Positions 44,170 to 54,324 of a stretch of DNA of 64,000 nucleotides are shown piece after piece. The stretch comes from Salinicola acroporae (lineage in GTDB: Bacteria > Pseudomonadota > Gammaproteobacteria > Pseudomonadales > Halomonadaceae). A model generated the notes under the pieces. The model did not search any database, was not told the origin of the DNA, and saw only the letters and a list, made by a program, of their open reading frames with translations. The position numbers and the translations under genes are program-made. The stretch's first letter is position 1, and every line of letters begins with the position of its first letter. The stretch spans positions 1-64,000 of the forward strand of contig NZ_PZJW01000010.1 in the NCBI RefSeq assembly GCF_003206615.1. Reading direction: 5' to 3'.

Positions 44170-45807
44170 ATGGCGACTCCTTTCTCGCGTCGTTTTTCCG
44201 CTAAACGCCGCCGCCTGTTGGGTGGCATGACGATGGTAGCGCTCCTCTCCACTTGCGGTGCGATCTCGTCGCTGGCCGCTGCGCCAGCGGAGGCGAACAC
44301 GATTCGCGCGGTCATGCACTCCGGTCTGCGCGTGCTCGATCCCATTACCACCACGGCCCACATCACCCGTGATCATGGCTACATGATCTGGGACACGCTG
44401 CTGGGCATGGACGACAAGTTCCAGCCACAGCCACAGATGGCCGACTGGGCGGTCTCCGATGATGGTATGACCTACACTTTCACCCTGCGCGACGGGTTGA
44501 CCTGGCACGACGGCGGCCAGGTGACAGCCAAGGATGTGGTGGCGTCGTTCAAGCGCTGGGCCGCCCGCGATGGTGGCGGCCAGATGTTGATGGATCATGT
44601 CGCGAGTGTCGAAGCGACGGATCCCGCAACAATGACGCTGACACTGTCGTCGCCGTTCGCTTACGTGCTCGAACTGATGGCGAAGCCCTCGTCGGTGCCG
44701 CTGTTCGTGATGCCGGAGCGCATTGCCTCCAAGTCCCCTGACGAGACGCTGACGGTCGAGGATCAGATCGGCTCCGGGCCGTTCAAGTTCGTTGCCGACG
44801 AATATGACCCCGGCAACCGCGTCGTCTACGAGAAATTCGAGGACTATGTGCCCCGCGACGAGGCGGCCAGTTGGACTGCCGGTGGCAAGGTCGTCAACGT
44901 CGATCGTGTCGAGTGGATCAACATGAGCGACGCCCAGACGGCGCTCAACGCGCTCAATTCGGGAGAGATCGATTTTCTGGAGAATCCCTCCACCGACCTG
45001 TTGCCCGTGTTGCAGGCCAATCCCGAACTGACCATCGACAAGATCAACGAGCTCGGCAACCAGACGATCGGGCGTTTCAATTTTCTCTATCCGCCATTCG
45101 ATAACCCCGAGATTCGGCGTGCCGCGCTACTGGCGATGAATCAGACCGACGTGCTGGCTTCCCTGATCGGCAACCCCGAGTTCTATACGCCCTGCGATTC
45201 GATGTATGGCTGCCAGACGCCGCTCGCGACCGACGCCGGCGCGCCGGACTCGCTGGCGACCGGCGGCGGGACCGAGGCGGCGAAGAAAATGCTGGCAGAC
45301 GCCGGCTACGATGGTACGCCCATCGTCATGATGCAGCCGACCGATGCACCGACAGTCAGCCCACAGCCGGTGATCGCCGCGCAGCTGTTGCGCCAGGCCG
45401 GTTTCACTGTCGATCTACAGCCGATGGACTGGCAGACACTGGTCACCCGTCGTGCCAGCCAGCAACCTCCTTCGGAAGGCGGCTGGAACATGTTTTTCAC
45501 CAACTGGTACATCCCGGAAGTGTGGAATCCGCTGGTCAACCCGATGCTCAATGGCCGCGGCAAGGATGGCGGCTGGTTCGGCTGGCCGGATGACGCCGAG
45601 CTCGAATCGATGCGCAACGAGTTCGCCAAGGCGACCAGTGACGAGGACCGCAAGGCGATCGCCGAGCGCATTCAGCAGCATGCCTTCGAACAGGTGACCT
45701 ACCTGCCGTTGGGTGAGTACTCGGTCCCCGCCGCCTGGAACAATGACCTGTCCGGCATTCTGCATTCGCCGGTGCCGGTGTTCTGGAACATCACCAAGTC
45801 CGAGTAA
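44170..45807 (+). CDS. Peptide-type ABC transporter substrate-binding protein
   Basis: Family 5 extracellular solute-binding protein (DppA/OppA class), 545 residues. The signal peptide runs from a very basic start (FSAKRRRLLGG) through MTMVALLSTCGAISSLAAAPAEA; the cysteine is not in a good lipobox, so it is probably soluble in the periplasm. The mature part has WAVSDDGMTYTFTLRDGLTWHDG and the PEIRRAALLAMNQ family motif. First gene of a seven-gene run with two permeases, an ATPase and three hydrolases, so likely binds a small peptide or acylated amino acid. Confidence 0.88.
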   Translation: MATPFSRRFSAKRRRLLGGMTMVALLSTCGAISSLAAAPAEANTIRAVMHSGLRVLDPITTTAHITRDHGYMIWDTLLGMDDKFQPQPQMADWAVSDDGMTYTFTLRDGLTWHDGGQVTAKDVVASFKRWAARDGGGQMLMDHVASVEATDPATMTLTLSSPFAYVLELMAKPSSVPLFVMPERIASKSPDETLTVEDQIGSGPFKFVADEYDPGNRVVYEKFEDYVPRDEAASWTAGGKVVNVDRVEWINMSDAQTALNALNSGEIDFLENPSTDLLPVLQANPELTIDKINELGNQTIGRFNFLYPPFDNPEIRRAALLAMNQTDVLASLIGNPEFYTPCDSMYGCQTPLATDAGAPDSLATGGGTEAAKKMLADAGYDGTPIVMMQPTDAPTVSPQPVIAAQLLRQAGFTVDLQPMDWQTLVTRRASQQPPSEGGWNMFFTNWYIPEVWNPLVNPMLNGRGKDGGWFGWPDDAELESMRNEFAKATSDEDRKAIAERIQQHAFEQVTYLPLGEYSVPAAWNNDLSGILHSPVPVFWNITKSE

Positions 45808-45871
45808 CGGGTGCTGGAGCGCGATCGACATCGCGCTCCGGGCCTGAGACGAACTGCAACGGAGTACGTTC

Positions 45872-46819
45872 ATGTTCAGCTACTGTCTGCGTCGAACGCT
45901 GGCGGCAGTGCCGGTCATGGTGGTGGTGGCGCTGTTCGTCTTTCTGCTGCTCCGGCTCTCGCCGGGCGACCCCGCGGCGATCATCGCCGGTGACATGGCC
46001 ACCCCGGCGCAACTGGATCGGATCCGCGAGACCCTGGGGCTGAACCAGCCGATCTACCTGCAATTCTTCCACTGGGCCGGGGAGCTGCTGCGGGGCGATT
46101 TCGGCACCTCCCTGATGTCCAACCTGCCGGTGACGCAACTGATGGCCCAGCGCCTGGAACCCACCGTCAGCCTGGCCCTGCTCAGCATCGTGCTCTCGGT
46201 GGTGGTGGCGGTGCCGATGGGCGTCATCGCAGCCTGGAAGCACGGTAGCCTGATCGACAACGCGGTGATGTCAGTCTCGGTGCTGGGCTTTTCGGTGCCG
46301 GTGTTCGTGATCGGCTACCTCCTGATCAAGGTATTCGCCATCGATCTCGGCTGGCTGCCGGTTCAGGGCTTCAAGCGGATATCCGAGGCGGGGTTCGGGC
46401 CCTTCATCAGACACGCCATTCTACCAGCGCTGATGCTGTCGACGATCTATATCGCGCTGATCGCGCGGATGACCCGGGCCAGCATGCTGGACGTGCTGGG
46501 AGAGGATTTCGTGCGGACCGCGCACGCCAAGGGCGCTAGCGAGACACGGGTGCTGTTCAAGCATGCATTACGCAACGCCGGCGTGCCGATTCTCGAGGTG
46601 ATCGGTACCGGCTTCGCCTTGATGATCACCGGGGTGGTCGTCACCGAGAGCGTGTTCAATATCCCGGGGCTCGGCCGGCTGACGGTGGATGCCATCCTCT
46701 CGCGTGACTATCCGGTGATCCAGGGGCTGATTCTGGTGACCAGCGGCGTCTACGTGCTGATCAATCTGGCCATCGACCTCTCCTATGCGCTGCTCGACCC
46801 GAGGATTCGTTACCAATGA
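45872..46819 (+). CDS. Peptide-type ABC transporter permease (DppB-like)
   Basis: 315 residues, six membrane helices, binding-protein-dependent permease domain with the EAA-like loop VRTAHAKGASETRVLFKHALRNAGVPI. The N-terminus (MFSYCLRRTLAAVPVMVVVALFVFLLLRLSPGDPA) is typical of DppB/OppB. CGGAG precedes the start. Overlaps the second permease gene by 4 nt. Confidence 0.92.
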   Translation: MFSYCLRRTLAAVPVMVVVALFVFLLLRLSPGDPAAIIAGDMATPAQLDRIRETLGLNQPIYLQFFHWAGELLRGDFGTSLMSNLPVTQLMAQRLEPTVSLALLSIVLSVVVAVPMGVIAAWKHGSLIDNAVMSVSVLGFSVPVFVIGYLLIKVFAIDLGWLPVQGFKRISEAGFGPFIRHAILPALMLSTIYIALIARMTRASMLDVLGEDFVRTAHAKGASETRVLFKHALRNAGVPILEVIGTGFALMITGVVVTESVFNIPGLGRLTVDAILSRDYPVIQGLILVTSGVYVLINLAIDLSYALLDPRIRYQ

Positions 46820-47715
46820 GCCTGTCACCCCCTCATGCCGCCCCTGATGTTGCCGGCGCCACCGTGCCGCGACGGCTACGCTTCTGGCCGCGCCAGCGCC
46901 CCGGTTGGACGGTGATGATCGCTGCCGTCTGCCTGGCCCTGATCGTGATCGTCGCCATCCTGGCGCCGTGGCTCGCTCCCCACGATCCGCTCGAGATGTC
47001 TCCGGCGAATCGCCTCAAGCCCCCCGGTACGGACTACTGGCTGGGCAGCGACGCCTATGGTCGCGATCTGCTGTCGCGTGTGCTCTACGGCGCTCGGGTC
47101 TCGCTGATCGTGGGTATCGGCAGTGCGCTGATCAGCGTGGTCATCGGTTTGCCGCTAGGCATCCTCGCCGGTTTCTTCCGCGGGTTGGATTCGCTGATCA
47201 TGCGCGTCATGGACGGCCTGATGGCGATTCCCAGCGTGCTGCTGGCGATCGCCATCGTCTCGCTGATCAGCGCCAACCTGTGGACCGTGATGGCAGCGAT
47301 CACCATCCCCGAGATTCCCAGGGTGGTGCGCCTGGTGCGCTCGGTGGTGCTTTCTGCACGGGAGGAACCCTACGTCGAAGCCGCCGTCTCGCTGGGCAGC
47401 AGTCTGACCACGGTGATGTGGCGTCACCTGATGCCCAACACGCTGGCCCCGCTGATCGTGATGAGCACCTACATCTGCGCCTCGGCCATCCTGACCGAAG
47501 CCATCCTCTCTTTCCTTGGGGCCGGCATCGGTACCGAGACCCCGACCTGGGGCAACATCATGTCGGAGGGTCGAACCTACTTCCTGATCAAGCCATCGTT
47601 GATCTTCTGGCCGGGCATCATGCTGTCGATCTGCATCCTGTCGATCAACCTGCTCGGCGATGCCGCGCGTGACCGCCTCGATCCCCGACTGCAGAAACGA
47701 GGAGGTGCGCAATGA
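46816..47715 (+). CDS. Peptide-type ABC transporter permease (DppC-like)
   Basis: 299 residues. A cytoplasmic N-terminal stretch, a first helix, then the DppC-type region HDPLEMSPANRLKPPGTDYWLGSDAYGRDLLSRVLYGARVSL and the EAA-like loop EEPYVEAAVSLGSSLTTVMWRHLMPN. Forms the channel with the DppB-like protein. Overlaps both neighbours (ATGA junctions). Confidence 0.92.
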   Translation: MSLSPPHAAPDVAGATVPRRLRFWPRQRPGWTVMIAAVCLALIVIVAILAPWLAPHDPLEMSPANRLKPPGTDYWLGSDAYGRDLLSRVLYGARVSLIVGIGSALISVVIGLPLGILAGFFRGLDSLIMRVMDGLMAIPSVLLAIAIVSLISANLWTVMAAITIPEIPRVVRLVRSVVLSAREEPYVEAAVSLGSSLTTVMWRHLMPNTLAPLIVMSTYICASAILTEAILSFLGAGIGTETPTWGNIMSEGRTYFLIKPSLIFWPGIMLSICILSINLLGDAARDRLDPRLQKRGGAQ

Positions 47716-49436
47716 GCGATGATGCCACTCACGCCGGGCTCGCCCCGGCGCCGGTGCTGGAGATTCGTGGGCTGAAAGTCACGACGCACGCTTCGCCGGC
47801 CAAGCCCATTCTCGAGGGCATCGATTTCTCGATAGCACCGGGCGAGACGCTCTGCCTGGTGGGCGAATCGGGCTCCGGCAAGTCGGTGACCTCGCTGGCG
47901 GTGATGGGGCTGCTGCCCAAGGGAAGTCTAACGGTGACCGGAGGGCGCATCGAGCTGGAGGGTAACGCCTTGCTTGATGCCTCCCCAAAACGACTGCGCG
48001 ATCTGCGCGCCAGCCGTATGGCGATGATCTTCCAGGAGCCGATGACCGCCCTCAATCCCCTGATGCGGGTGGGGGAGCAGATCGAGGAGGTGCTGGTCAT
48101 GCATCAGAAGGGGCTCTCCTCGACGCAGCGCCGGGAGCGCGTGCTCGAGATGCTAGATCAGGTCCAACTGCCGGATATCGAGCGGGTCTACGCCAGCTGG
48201 CCGCATCAGCTCTCCGGCGGCCAGCGCCAGCGCATCATGATCGCCATGGCGCTGATCCTGGAGCCCAAGTTGCTGATCGCCGACGAGCCCACGACGGCGC
48301 TGGATGTGACCACGCAGAAGCAGATTCTCAAACTGATCAAGCAGTTGCAGGAGCGTCACGGCACGTCGGTGCTGTTCATTACCCACGACATGGGGGTGGT
48401 GGCTGACATCGCCGATCGGGTGTGCGTCATGCGTCACGGCGAGGTGGTCGAGACCCAGCCGATCGAGGCGCTGTTGCGGCGGCCGAAGACAGACTATACC
48501 CGCCAGTTGCTGACGGCGGTGCCGAGCCTGCGGCCCAGAGCGGCGCGGGAGGTGACCGACCGCGAGATCGTGCTGGAAGCGATCGAGCTCGAAAAGCGCT
48601 ACGGGCAGACCTCTCGATGGGCCCGGCTCACCGGCAGGGCTTCCGCCCAGACGCTGGCGGCGAGCGAAGTCAACTTCGCGCTGACCCGGGGACGCACCCT
48701 GGGTATCGTTGGCGAGAGCGGTTCCGGAAAATCGACCGTGGCGCGATGCGTGATGCGAATGATCGAGCCGACCGCTGGTGGCGTGCGGGTCATGGGCAAG
48801 GATATCGCCAGCCTCGGCAGAGCCGCGCTGAGGCCGCACCGCAAACGGATCCAGATGATTTTCCAGGATCCGTTCCGATCACTGAACCCGCGTTTGACCA
48901 TCGGTGCCAGCCTGATCGAAGGACCCGTCAACTATGGCACGCCGCGCGGGGAGGCGCTGGCGCGCGCTGCCGAGTTGCTGGCGCTGGTAGGATTGCCGAA
49001 AGACGCGCTGGCGCGCTATCCCCATCAGTTCTCCGGCGGTCAGCGCCAGCGCATCGCGATCGCTCGCGCGTTGGCGATGGAACCGGACGTGCTGGTCGCC
49101 GACGAAGCGGTGTCGGCGCTGGATGTCTCGGTCCAGGCCCAGGTGCTCGCGCTGCTCGACGACATTCAGCGCCGGCTCGGCGTTGCGGTGCTGTTCATCA
49201 CTCACGATTTGCGCGTCGCTGCCCAGATCTGCGACGAGGTGATGGTGATGCAGAAGGGCGTGGTCGTGGAGTACGGCCCGGCGAGCCGCGTGCTGGGCGC
49301 GCCGGAGCACCCCTACACCCGTTCGCTGATGCTGGCCGCGCCCGGACGGCACTGGGACTTCTCTCGGTTTCGGCCGCTCGATCGCGTCCTCGAGGAGACC
49401 CCGGCATCCGCGTCGAACGCTGCCGTCTACCCATGA
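47712..49436 (+). CDS. Fused DppD-DppF-type ABC ATPase
   Basis: 574 residues with two complete ATP-binding cassettes in one chain. Cassette 1 (about 10-265): [36 protein letters not shown]. Cassette 2 (about 280-550): [35 protein letters not shown] (an Ala replaces the usual Pro after Glu). Each ends with an oligopeptide-transporter C-terminal segment ([22 protein letters not shown]). It therefore needs no separate partner ATPase, and none is present. Confidence 0.92.
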   Translation: MSDDATHAGLAPAPVLEIRGLKVTTHASPAKPILEGIDFSIAPGETLCLVGESGSGKSVTSLAVMGLLPKGSLTVTGGRIELEGNALLDASPKRLRDLRASRMAMIFQEPMTALNPLMRVGEQIEEVLVMHQKGLSSTQRRERVLEMLDQVQLPDIERVYASWPHQLSGGQRQRIMIAMALILEPKLLIADEPTTALDVTTQKQILKLIKQLQERHGTSVLFITHDMGVVADIADRVCVMRHGEVVETQPIEALLRRPKTDYTRQLLTAVPSLRPRAAREVTDREIVLEAIELEKRYGQTSRWARLTGRASAQTLAASEVNFALTRGRTLGIVGESGSGKSTVARCVMRMIEPTAGGVRVMGKDIASLGRAALRPHRKRIQMIFQDPFRSLNPRLTIGASLIEGPVNYGTPRGEALARAAELLALVGLPKDALARYPHQFSGGQRQRIAIARALAMEPDVLVADEAVSALDVSVQAQVLALLDDIQRRLGVAVLFITHDLRVAAQICDEVMVMQKGVVVEYGPASRVLGAPEHPYTRSLMLAAPGRHWDFSRFRPLDRVLEETPASASNAAVYP

Positions 49437-49497
49437 AGGACCGGGATCACCCGGTCGAACCGCTTCTTTTTCACGATCTAGACTCAAGGACTGCGTC

Positions 49498-51018
49498 ATG
49501 TCTCAGCCTCGGATTGCCGTCGGTGGCTTTCTCCATGAAACCAACACCTTCGCGCCCAGCCCGGCGACCTACGAGGATTTCCGGCGGGGTGGCGGAGCCC
49601 CACCGCTGAGCGAGGGCGACGCGCTCTTTGATGCGGTGGCGGCGAGTAACATTGGCCTGTGCGGCTTCCTGGAGGCGCCCGAGGCCCGGGCATGGACGCT
49701 GATACCGACCCTCTGGACCGCTGCGAGCCCATCGGCGCACGTCACCCATGAGGCCTTCGAGTGCATCACCGAGCGCCTCCTGGCCGGCATTCGCGCCGCG
49801 GCACCGCTCGATGGGGTCTATCTCGATCTCCACGGCGCGATGGTCACCCAGCAATTCGATGACGGCGAAGGCGAGTTGCTGCGCCGGGTGCGGGCCCTGG
49901 TGGGTGACGCGGTCCCGATCGTCGTCTCACTGGATTTGCACGGTAACGTCACGTCGACGATGGTCGAGCAGGCGGATGTGCTGATCGCTTACCGCACCTA
50001 CCCTCATATCGACATGGCGGCAACGGGCGCTCGCTGTGCCGCCGCACTGGCCAGGCTGCTGGCCAGTGACAAGCGGCCGGCCAAGGCGTTTCGCCAGCTC
50101 GACTTTCTGATGCCGATTGCCTGGCAGTGCACGGCGGAAGAGCCATGCCGCTCGCTCTACGCCGAAGTCGCGGCGATGGAGAGCGACACGCTGCCCGCGG
50201 TGTCGTTCCTGACCGGGTTCCCGGCGGCGGATTTCGCCGACTGCGGTCCCAGCGTCATCGTTTACGGGATCGACCAGGCCAGTGCCGATGCCGCCGCCGA
50301 CGCGTTGACCGCGCGCATCGTCGCGCAGGAATCCGCGTTCGTGGGGCGTGTGTTCGATCCCGAGGCGGGGGTTCGCGAGGCGATGCGCCTGGCGAAAGGC
50401 GCCGCCAGGCCCGTCGTGATCGCTGATACCCAGGACAACCCGGGCGCCGGTGGCAATTCCGACACCATGGGCATGCTCAAGGCGCTGATCGCCTGCCGGG
50501 CAACCCGAGCTGCGCTCGGCAATGTGTTCGATCCGGCGGCGGCGCAGGTTGCCCACGAAGCGGGTGTCGGCGCGGTGGTCCGGGTGGCGCTCGGCGGCCA
50601 CTCCGGGGTGCCGGGAGACGCTCCGCTGGAGGCGGCATTCACGGTCGAGGCGCTCTCCGACGGTCATTTCGTGGCCCCGGGCCCCTACTATGGCGGCGGC
50701 CGCCTCGACATGGGGCCGTCAGCGTGTCTGCGCATCGACGGAATACGGATCGTGGTGGTCAGTCGCAAGGCCCAGATGGCCGACCTGGCGATGTACCGCT
50801 CGGTGGGCATCGAACCGCTCGAACAGGCCATTCTGGTCAACAAGAGCTCGGTCCATTTTCGCGCCGACTTCGCCCCGGTCGCGGAGACCATTCTGGTCTG
50901 CGCCGCGCCAGGACCGATGGCCGTCGACCCGGCCGATCTGCCGTGGACGCGGCTGCGTCCGGGGCTGCGTACCTCTCCGCTGGGCAAGCCGTTCGTGCCC
51001 GTTACCGAGCCCGCCTGA
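49498..51018 (+). CDS. M81 family metallopeptidase (MlrC-like)
   Basis: 506 residues of the microcystinase C (MlrC) family: N-terminal AVGGFLHETNTFAPSPATYEDF, VSLDLHGNVTSTM with candidate zinc-site residues, YRTYPHIDM, and the C-terminal half with VIADTQDNPGAGGNSDTMGML and KSSVHFRADFAP. MlrC cleaves small peptides from microcystin breakdown; relatives are common beside peptide importers in bacteria that never meet microcystin. Here it follows the importer genes by 61 nt and probably hydrolyses the imported compound. Confidence 0.87.
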   Translation: MSQPRIAVGGFLHETNTFAPSPATYEDFRRGGGAPPLSEGDALFDAVAASNIGLCGFLEAPEARAWTLIPTLWTAASPSAHVTHEAFECITERLLAGIRAAAPLDGVYLDLHGAMVTQQFDDGEGELLRRVRALVGDAVPIVVSLDLHGNVTSTMVEQADVLIAYRTYPHIDMAATGARCAAALARLLASDKRPAKAFRQLDFLMPIAWQCTAEEPCRSLYAEVAAMESDTLPAVSFLTGFPAADFADCGPSVIVYGIDQASADAAADALTARIVAQESAFVGRVFDPEAGVREAMRLAKGAARPVVIADTQDNPGAGGNSDTMGMLKALIACRATRAALGNVFDPAAAQVAHEAGVGAVVRVALGGHSGVPGDAPLEAAFTVEALSDGHFVAPGPYYGGGRLDMGPSACLRIDGIRIVVVSRKAQMADLAMYRSVGIEPLEQAILVNKSSVHFRADFAPVAETILVCAAPGPMAVDPADLPWTRLRPGLRTSPLGKPFVPVTEPA

Positions 51019-51063
51019 ACTTTCTTCAGGCGGTGCTGCAGACGCTGATTCCAAGGAGCCGTC

Positions 51064-52260
51064 ATGACCACGTTACCGCGTATCGATGCCTTCACCGATG
51101 AACTGATCGCGATTCGCCACGATATCCACGCCCATCCGGAAATCGGCTTCGAGGAGCAGCGCACCGCCGCCATCGTTGCCGCGTATCTGCACGAACTGGG
51201 CATCGACGTGCATACCGGCGTGGGCAAGACCGGTGTCGTCGGTCTCATCGATGGCAAGCGGGGCCCGGGGAAGACGCTCGGCCTGCGTGCCGATATGGAT
51301 GCGCTGCCGATGGACGAGGAGACGGGGCTGGCGTTTGCCTCGAAGCACCCCGGCCGCTTCCATGGCTGCGGTCACGATGGCCACACCACCATGCTGCTGG
51401 GCGCAGCGCGCTATCTCGCCGAGACGCGCGATTTCGCCGGCGGGGTGGTGTTGATCTTCCAGCCGGCGGAGGAGGGGCTGGGCGGCGCCCGGACAATGAT
51501 TGCCGAGGCGCTGTTCGAGCGCTTCCCCTGCGACGAGATCTATGCGCTGCATAACGCCCCGCATCTCGATCATGGCCAGATCCGAGTGATGAGCGGCAAG
51601 GCGATGGCCGGTGCCGAGTTCTTCGACATCGTCATCCGCGGCCGGGGAAGCCATGGCGCGCAGCCCAACAATGCCCGCGATCCGATCGTGGTGGCGACGC
51701 AGCTCTCCCAGGCGATGCAGAGCATCGTCAGCCGCAACTCTGATCCACTGGACGCGGCGGTGGTCTCGATCACTCAGTTGCACGCCGGCGCCGCCTACAA
51801 CGTGATTCCGCAATCGGCCACGCTTTCCGGCACCATTCGCACCTTCGACGACGACGTCGCCGCTCTGATTCATCAGCGTATTCGTGAACTGGCAGCCGGC
51901 CTGGCCAGCGCCTACGGCGTCGAGATCGAGGTCGATATCCGCAATATCTTCTCGGTACTGGAGAATCATCCGAGCCAGACCGAGGCCCTGGCGGCCGCGG
52001 CCCGGGAGATCGTCGGCGATGCCAACGTCGCCGATCTCGGCCGTCCGGCGATGGGCAGCGAGGATTTTGCCGACATGCTGAAAAGGGTACCGGGCTCCTA
52101 CTGCTGGGTTGGCCATGCCGGTGATGTCCCGGTGCACAATCCGGCGTTCGTGCTCGACGACGGGATTCTGCCGATCGGGGCCAGCCTGCTGGCGCGGGTC
52201 GCCGAACGTCGTCTCAACGAGCTGGAGGCGACTAGCGCCGCCCGGGCGATGAACGCATGA
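51064..52260 (+). CDS. M20 family amidohydrolase (hippurate hydrolase type)
   Basis: 398 residues. Metal-binding M20 features: HDIHAHPEIGFEE, LRADMDALPM, FHGCGHDGHTTMLLGAA, FQPAEEGLGGA, and MGSEDFADML near the end; a small dimerisation domain lies between about 185 and 300. This subfamily splits N-acyl-amino acids or related amides. AAGGAG precedes the ATG, and its stop overlaps the next M20 gene by 4 nt. Confidence 0.9.
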   Translation: MTTLPRIDAFTDELIAIRHDIHAHPEIGFEEQRTAAIVAAYLHELGIDVHTGVGKTGVVGLIDGKRGPGKTLGLRADMDALPMDEETGLAFASKHPGRFHGCGHDGHTTMLLGAARYLAETRDFAGGVVLIFQPAEEGLGGARTMIAEALFERFPCDEIYALHNAPHLDHGQIRVMSGKAMAGAEFFDIVIRGRGSHGAQPNNARDPIVVATQLSQAMQSIVSRNSDPLDAAVVSITQLHAGAAYNVIPQSATLSGTIRTFDDDVAALIHQRIRELAAGLASAYGVEIEVDIRNIFSVLENHPSQTEALAAAAREIVGDANVADLGRPAMGSEDFADMLKRVPGSYCWVGHAGDVPVHNPAFVLDDGILPIGASLLARVAERRLNELEATSAARAMNA

Positions 52261-53393
52261 GTCTCGCCGCCACTCTCGAATTCGATCTCGATGAGATGCT
52301 GGCCGGGCTGCAGCGCTGGGTCGAGTGCGAGAGTCCGACCTTCGATAGCGCTGCCGTCAATCGCATGATGACACTGGCAGCGGAAGATCTCGTGACGATG
52401 GGGGCGAGCGTCGAACGCGTTGCCGGGCCTGCGGGGCTGGGTGACTGCGTCAAGGCGAGCTTCCCGCATCCCCGTCAGGCCGAAGGTGGCATCCTGATCA
52501 TGGCGCATCTGGATACCGTCCATCCGGTCGGCACGCTAGCGACGTTGCCGTTTCGGCGTGAAGGGGGGCGCTGTTATGGACCCGGGATCTGCGACATGAA
52601 GGGTGGCACCTATGCGGCGCTGCGCGCGGTGGTCGCACTCCGGCAGGCGGGAGTCGACACGACGCTGCCGATTCATGTGCTGCTGACCTGCGACGAGGAG
52701 ATCGGCAGCCCCGGTACCCGCGAGCTGATCGAGCGGGAAACGGCAAGGCATCGTTACATCCTGGTTCCGGAACCGGCGCGAGCGGGCAATGGCGTGGTCA
52801 CCGGGCGCTATGCGATCGCGCGTTTCGAGCTGCTCGCTCACGGTCGGCCTAGTCATGCCGGCGCAGCGCTGGCCGATGGCCACTCGGCGATTCGCGAGAT
52901 GGTGGTGCGAATTCCGGAGATCGAGTCGATGACCGACGATGACTGCACCTTCAGTGTCGGTGTGGTGCAGGGCGGACAGTGGGTCAACTGCGTGTCGACC
53001 AGCTGTCGGGGCGAGGCGCTGAGCATGGCCAAGCGTCAATCCGACCTGGATCGCGGTATCGAACGCATGCTGGCGTTCAACCAGCGCGATGCCGATGGCC
53101 TCGGCTTCGAGGTCAAGCTCGGCGTGGTCCGGCCGGTATGGGAAGCGGGCGAGGCGACGCTATCGCTCTACGCCCAGGCCAAGGCGATTGCCGACGAGTT
53201 GGGCATGCCGCTCCCACACGCCAGCAGCGGTGGCGGCTCCGACGGCAACTTCACTGGCGCCATGGGGCTGGCGACGCTCGACGGACTGGGCGTTCGCGGC
53301 GCGGGCGTCCACACCCTGGCTGAACATATCGAGGTCGACAGCCTGGTCGAGCGGGCGAGACTGATGGCCGGGTTGATGGCCGCGCTACGCTGA
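52257..53393 (+). CDS. M20 family peptidase (glutamate carboxypeptidase type)
   Basis: 378 residues related to carboxypeptidase G2: MAHLDTVHPVG metal site, GPGICDMKGG, LLTCDEEIGSPGTRELIE with catalytic Glu, RPSHAG and a C-terminal HASSGGGSDGNF metal site. CPG2-type enzymes remove C-terminal Glu from folates or peptides. Translationally coupled to the upstream amidohydrolase. Last gene of the importer operon; converges on arfB with only 25 nt between them. Confidence 0.88.
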   Translation: MSLAATLEFDLDEMLAGLQRWVECESPTFDSAAVNRMMTLAAEDLVTMGASVERVAGPAGLGDCVKASFPHPRQAEGGILIMAHLDTVHPVGTLATLPFRREGGRCYGPGICDMKGGTYAALRAVVALRQAGVDTTLPIHVLLTCDEEIGSPGTRELIERETARHRYILVPEPARAGNGVVTGRYAIARFELLAHGRPSHAGAALADGHSAIREMVVRIPEIESMTDDDCTFSVGVVQGGQWVNCVSTSCRGEALSMAKRQSDLDRGIERMLAFNQRDADGLGFEVKLGVVRPVWEAGEATLSLYAQAKAIADELGMPLPHASSGGGSDGNFTGAMGLATLDGLGVRGAGVHTLAEHIEVDSLVERARLMAGLMAALR

Positions 53394-53418
53394 TTACCAG
53401 GGGGCGGGTTCGCTCGGT

Positions 53419-53835
53419 CTAGTCGTCGATACGGCTGCGCAGGCGTTTCTTCTGGCCATGTTTCGTCTTCTGATCGACGCGCTTGCGCTTGGCGCTGCGG
53501 CTGGGCTTGGTGGCCTGTCGTGGCTTGTCGCCATAGAGCACGGGTTTGATCAACTGTTTCAGCCGGACGAGTGCGGCTTCCCGGTTGAGCTCCTGGGTGC
53601 GGTGCTCCTGCGACTTGATCACGATGATGCCGTCGCGGGTGATGCGTTTGTCACTCAGGGCCAGCAGCTTCTCCTTGAAACCCGGATGCAGACTGGAGGC
53701 CCGGATGTCGAAGCGCAGGTGGATCGCCGAGGAGACCTTGTTGACGTTCTGGCCGCCGGCGCCCTGGGCGCGGACGGCGATGAGCTCGATCTCGTTGTCG
53801 GGAATCGAGACGTTGCGGGAGATTTCCAGTGGCAT
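53419..53835 (-). CDS. arfB: Alternative ribosome-rescue factor ArfB (YaeJ)
   Basis: Peptidyl-tRNA hydrolase that releases stalled ribosomes lacking a stop codon. 138 residues with GAGGQNVNK (GGQ at 27-29), TSAIHLRFDIRASSL-like core, and a Lys/Arg-rich C-terminal tail (SRSAKRKRVDQKTKHGQKKR) that inserts in the mRNA channel. The length matches the E. coli protein. No class I release factor domains are present, which excludes prfA/prfB. Confidence 0.95.
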   Translation of the reverse strand: MPLEISRNVSIPDNEIELIAVRAQGAGGQNVNKVSSAIHLRFDIRASSLHPGFKEKLLALSDKRITRDGIIVIKSQEHRTQELNREAALVRLKQLIKPVLYGDKPRQATKPSRSAKRKRVDQKTKHGQKKRLRSRIDD

Positions 53836-53877
53836 CGGCTGTTCCCTGAGTGTTCGAAAATGAAGGGAATGCCTCGC

Positions 53878-54324
53878 TTAGTCGACGCGATAGATACGCC
53901 AGCCTTCGGGGCAGGGCCTATCCTGCCACAGGCTGAGCATGGCGTCGCTGGCTGGAAACAGCGGCGTGGGGAGCTCATCTTGCGGAAACCACGTCCAGCG
54001 GGCGAAGACATCCGGTTCGGTCACTTGCGGTTCGGCGGTCTCGTCGCCGAGTGAGATCTTCGCCGCGCCGGTGATCGCGGTGCGGTCGCTGTCCAGTTGT
54101 TGCAGGAAGGCGAATACCTCGACCGGCTGTCGAGTGATGATGTCAGCCTCTTCGTGCAGTTCCCGCAGTGCCGCGGCCTCGAAGCTTTCCCCGGGTTCGA
54201 CGTGCCCGCCGGGAAGACACCAGGTGGGCGTCTCACCGGCCTTGATACGATAGCCCAGCAGCAGGTCGCCGCCGGGGCGGGTGACGATGACACCGACACC
54301 CACGCGGGAAACGGGAGCAGCCAT
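53878..54324 (-). CDS. Nudix hydrolase
   Basis: 148 residues with a Nudix box GGHVEPGESFEAAALRELHEEADI. The catalytic RExxEE is intact; the glycine after EE is replaced by Ala-Asp, a mild deviation. The flanking WCLPGG and RWTWFPQDELP stretches resemble the MutT/NUDT15-like nucleotide hydrolases. Its ATG overlaps the oxidoreductase stop by one base (TGATG), so both are cotranslated. Substrate unknown. Confidence 0.85.
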   Translation of the reverse strand: MAAPVSRVGVGVIVTRPGGDLLLGYRIKAGETPTWCLPGGHVEPGESFEAAALRELHEEADIITRQPVEVFAFLQQLDSDRTAITGAAKISLGDETAEPQVTEPDVFARWTWFPQDELPTPLFPASDAMLSLWQDRPCPEGWRIYRVD

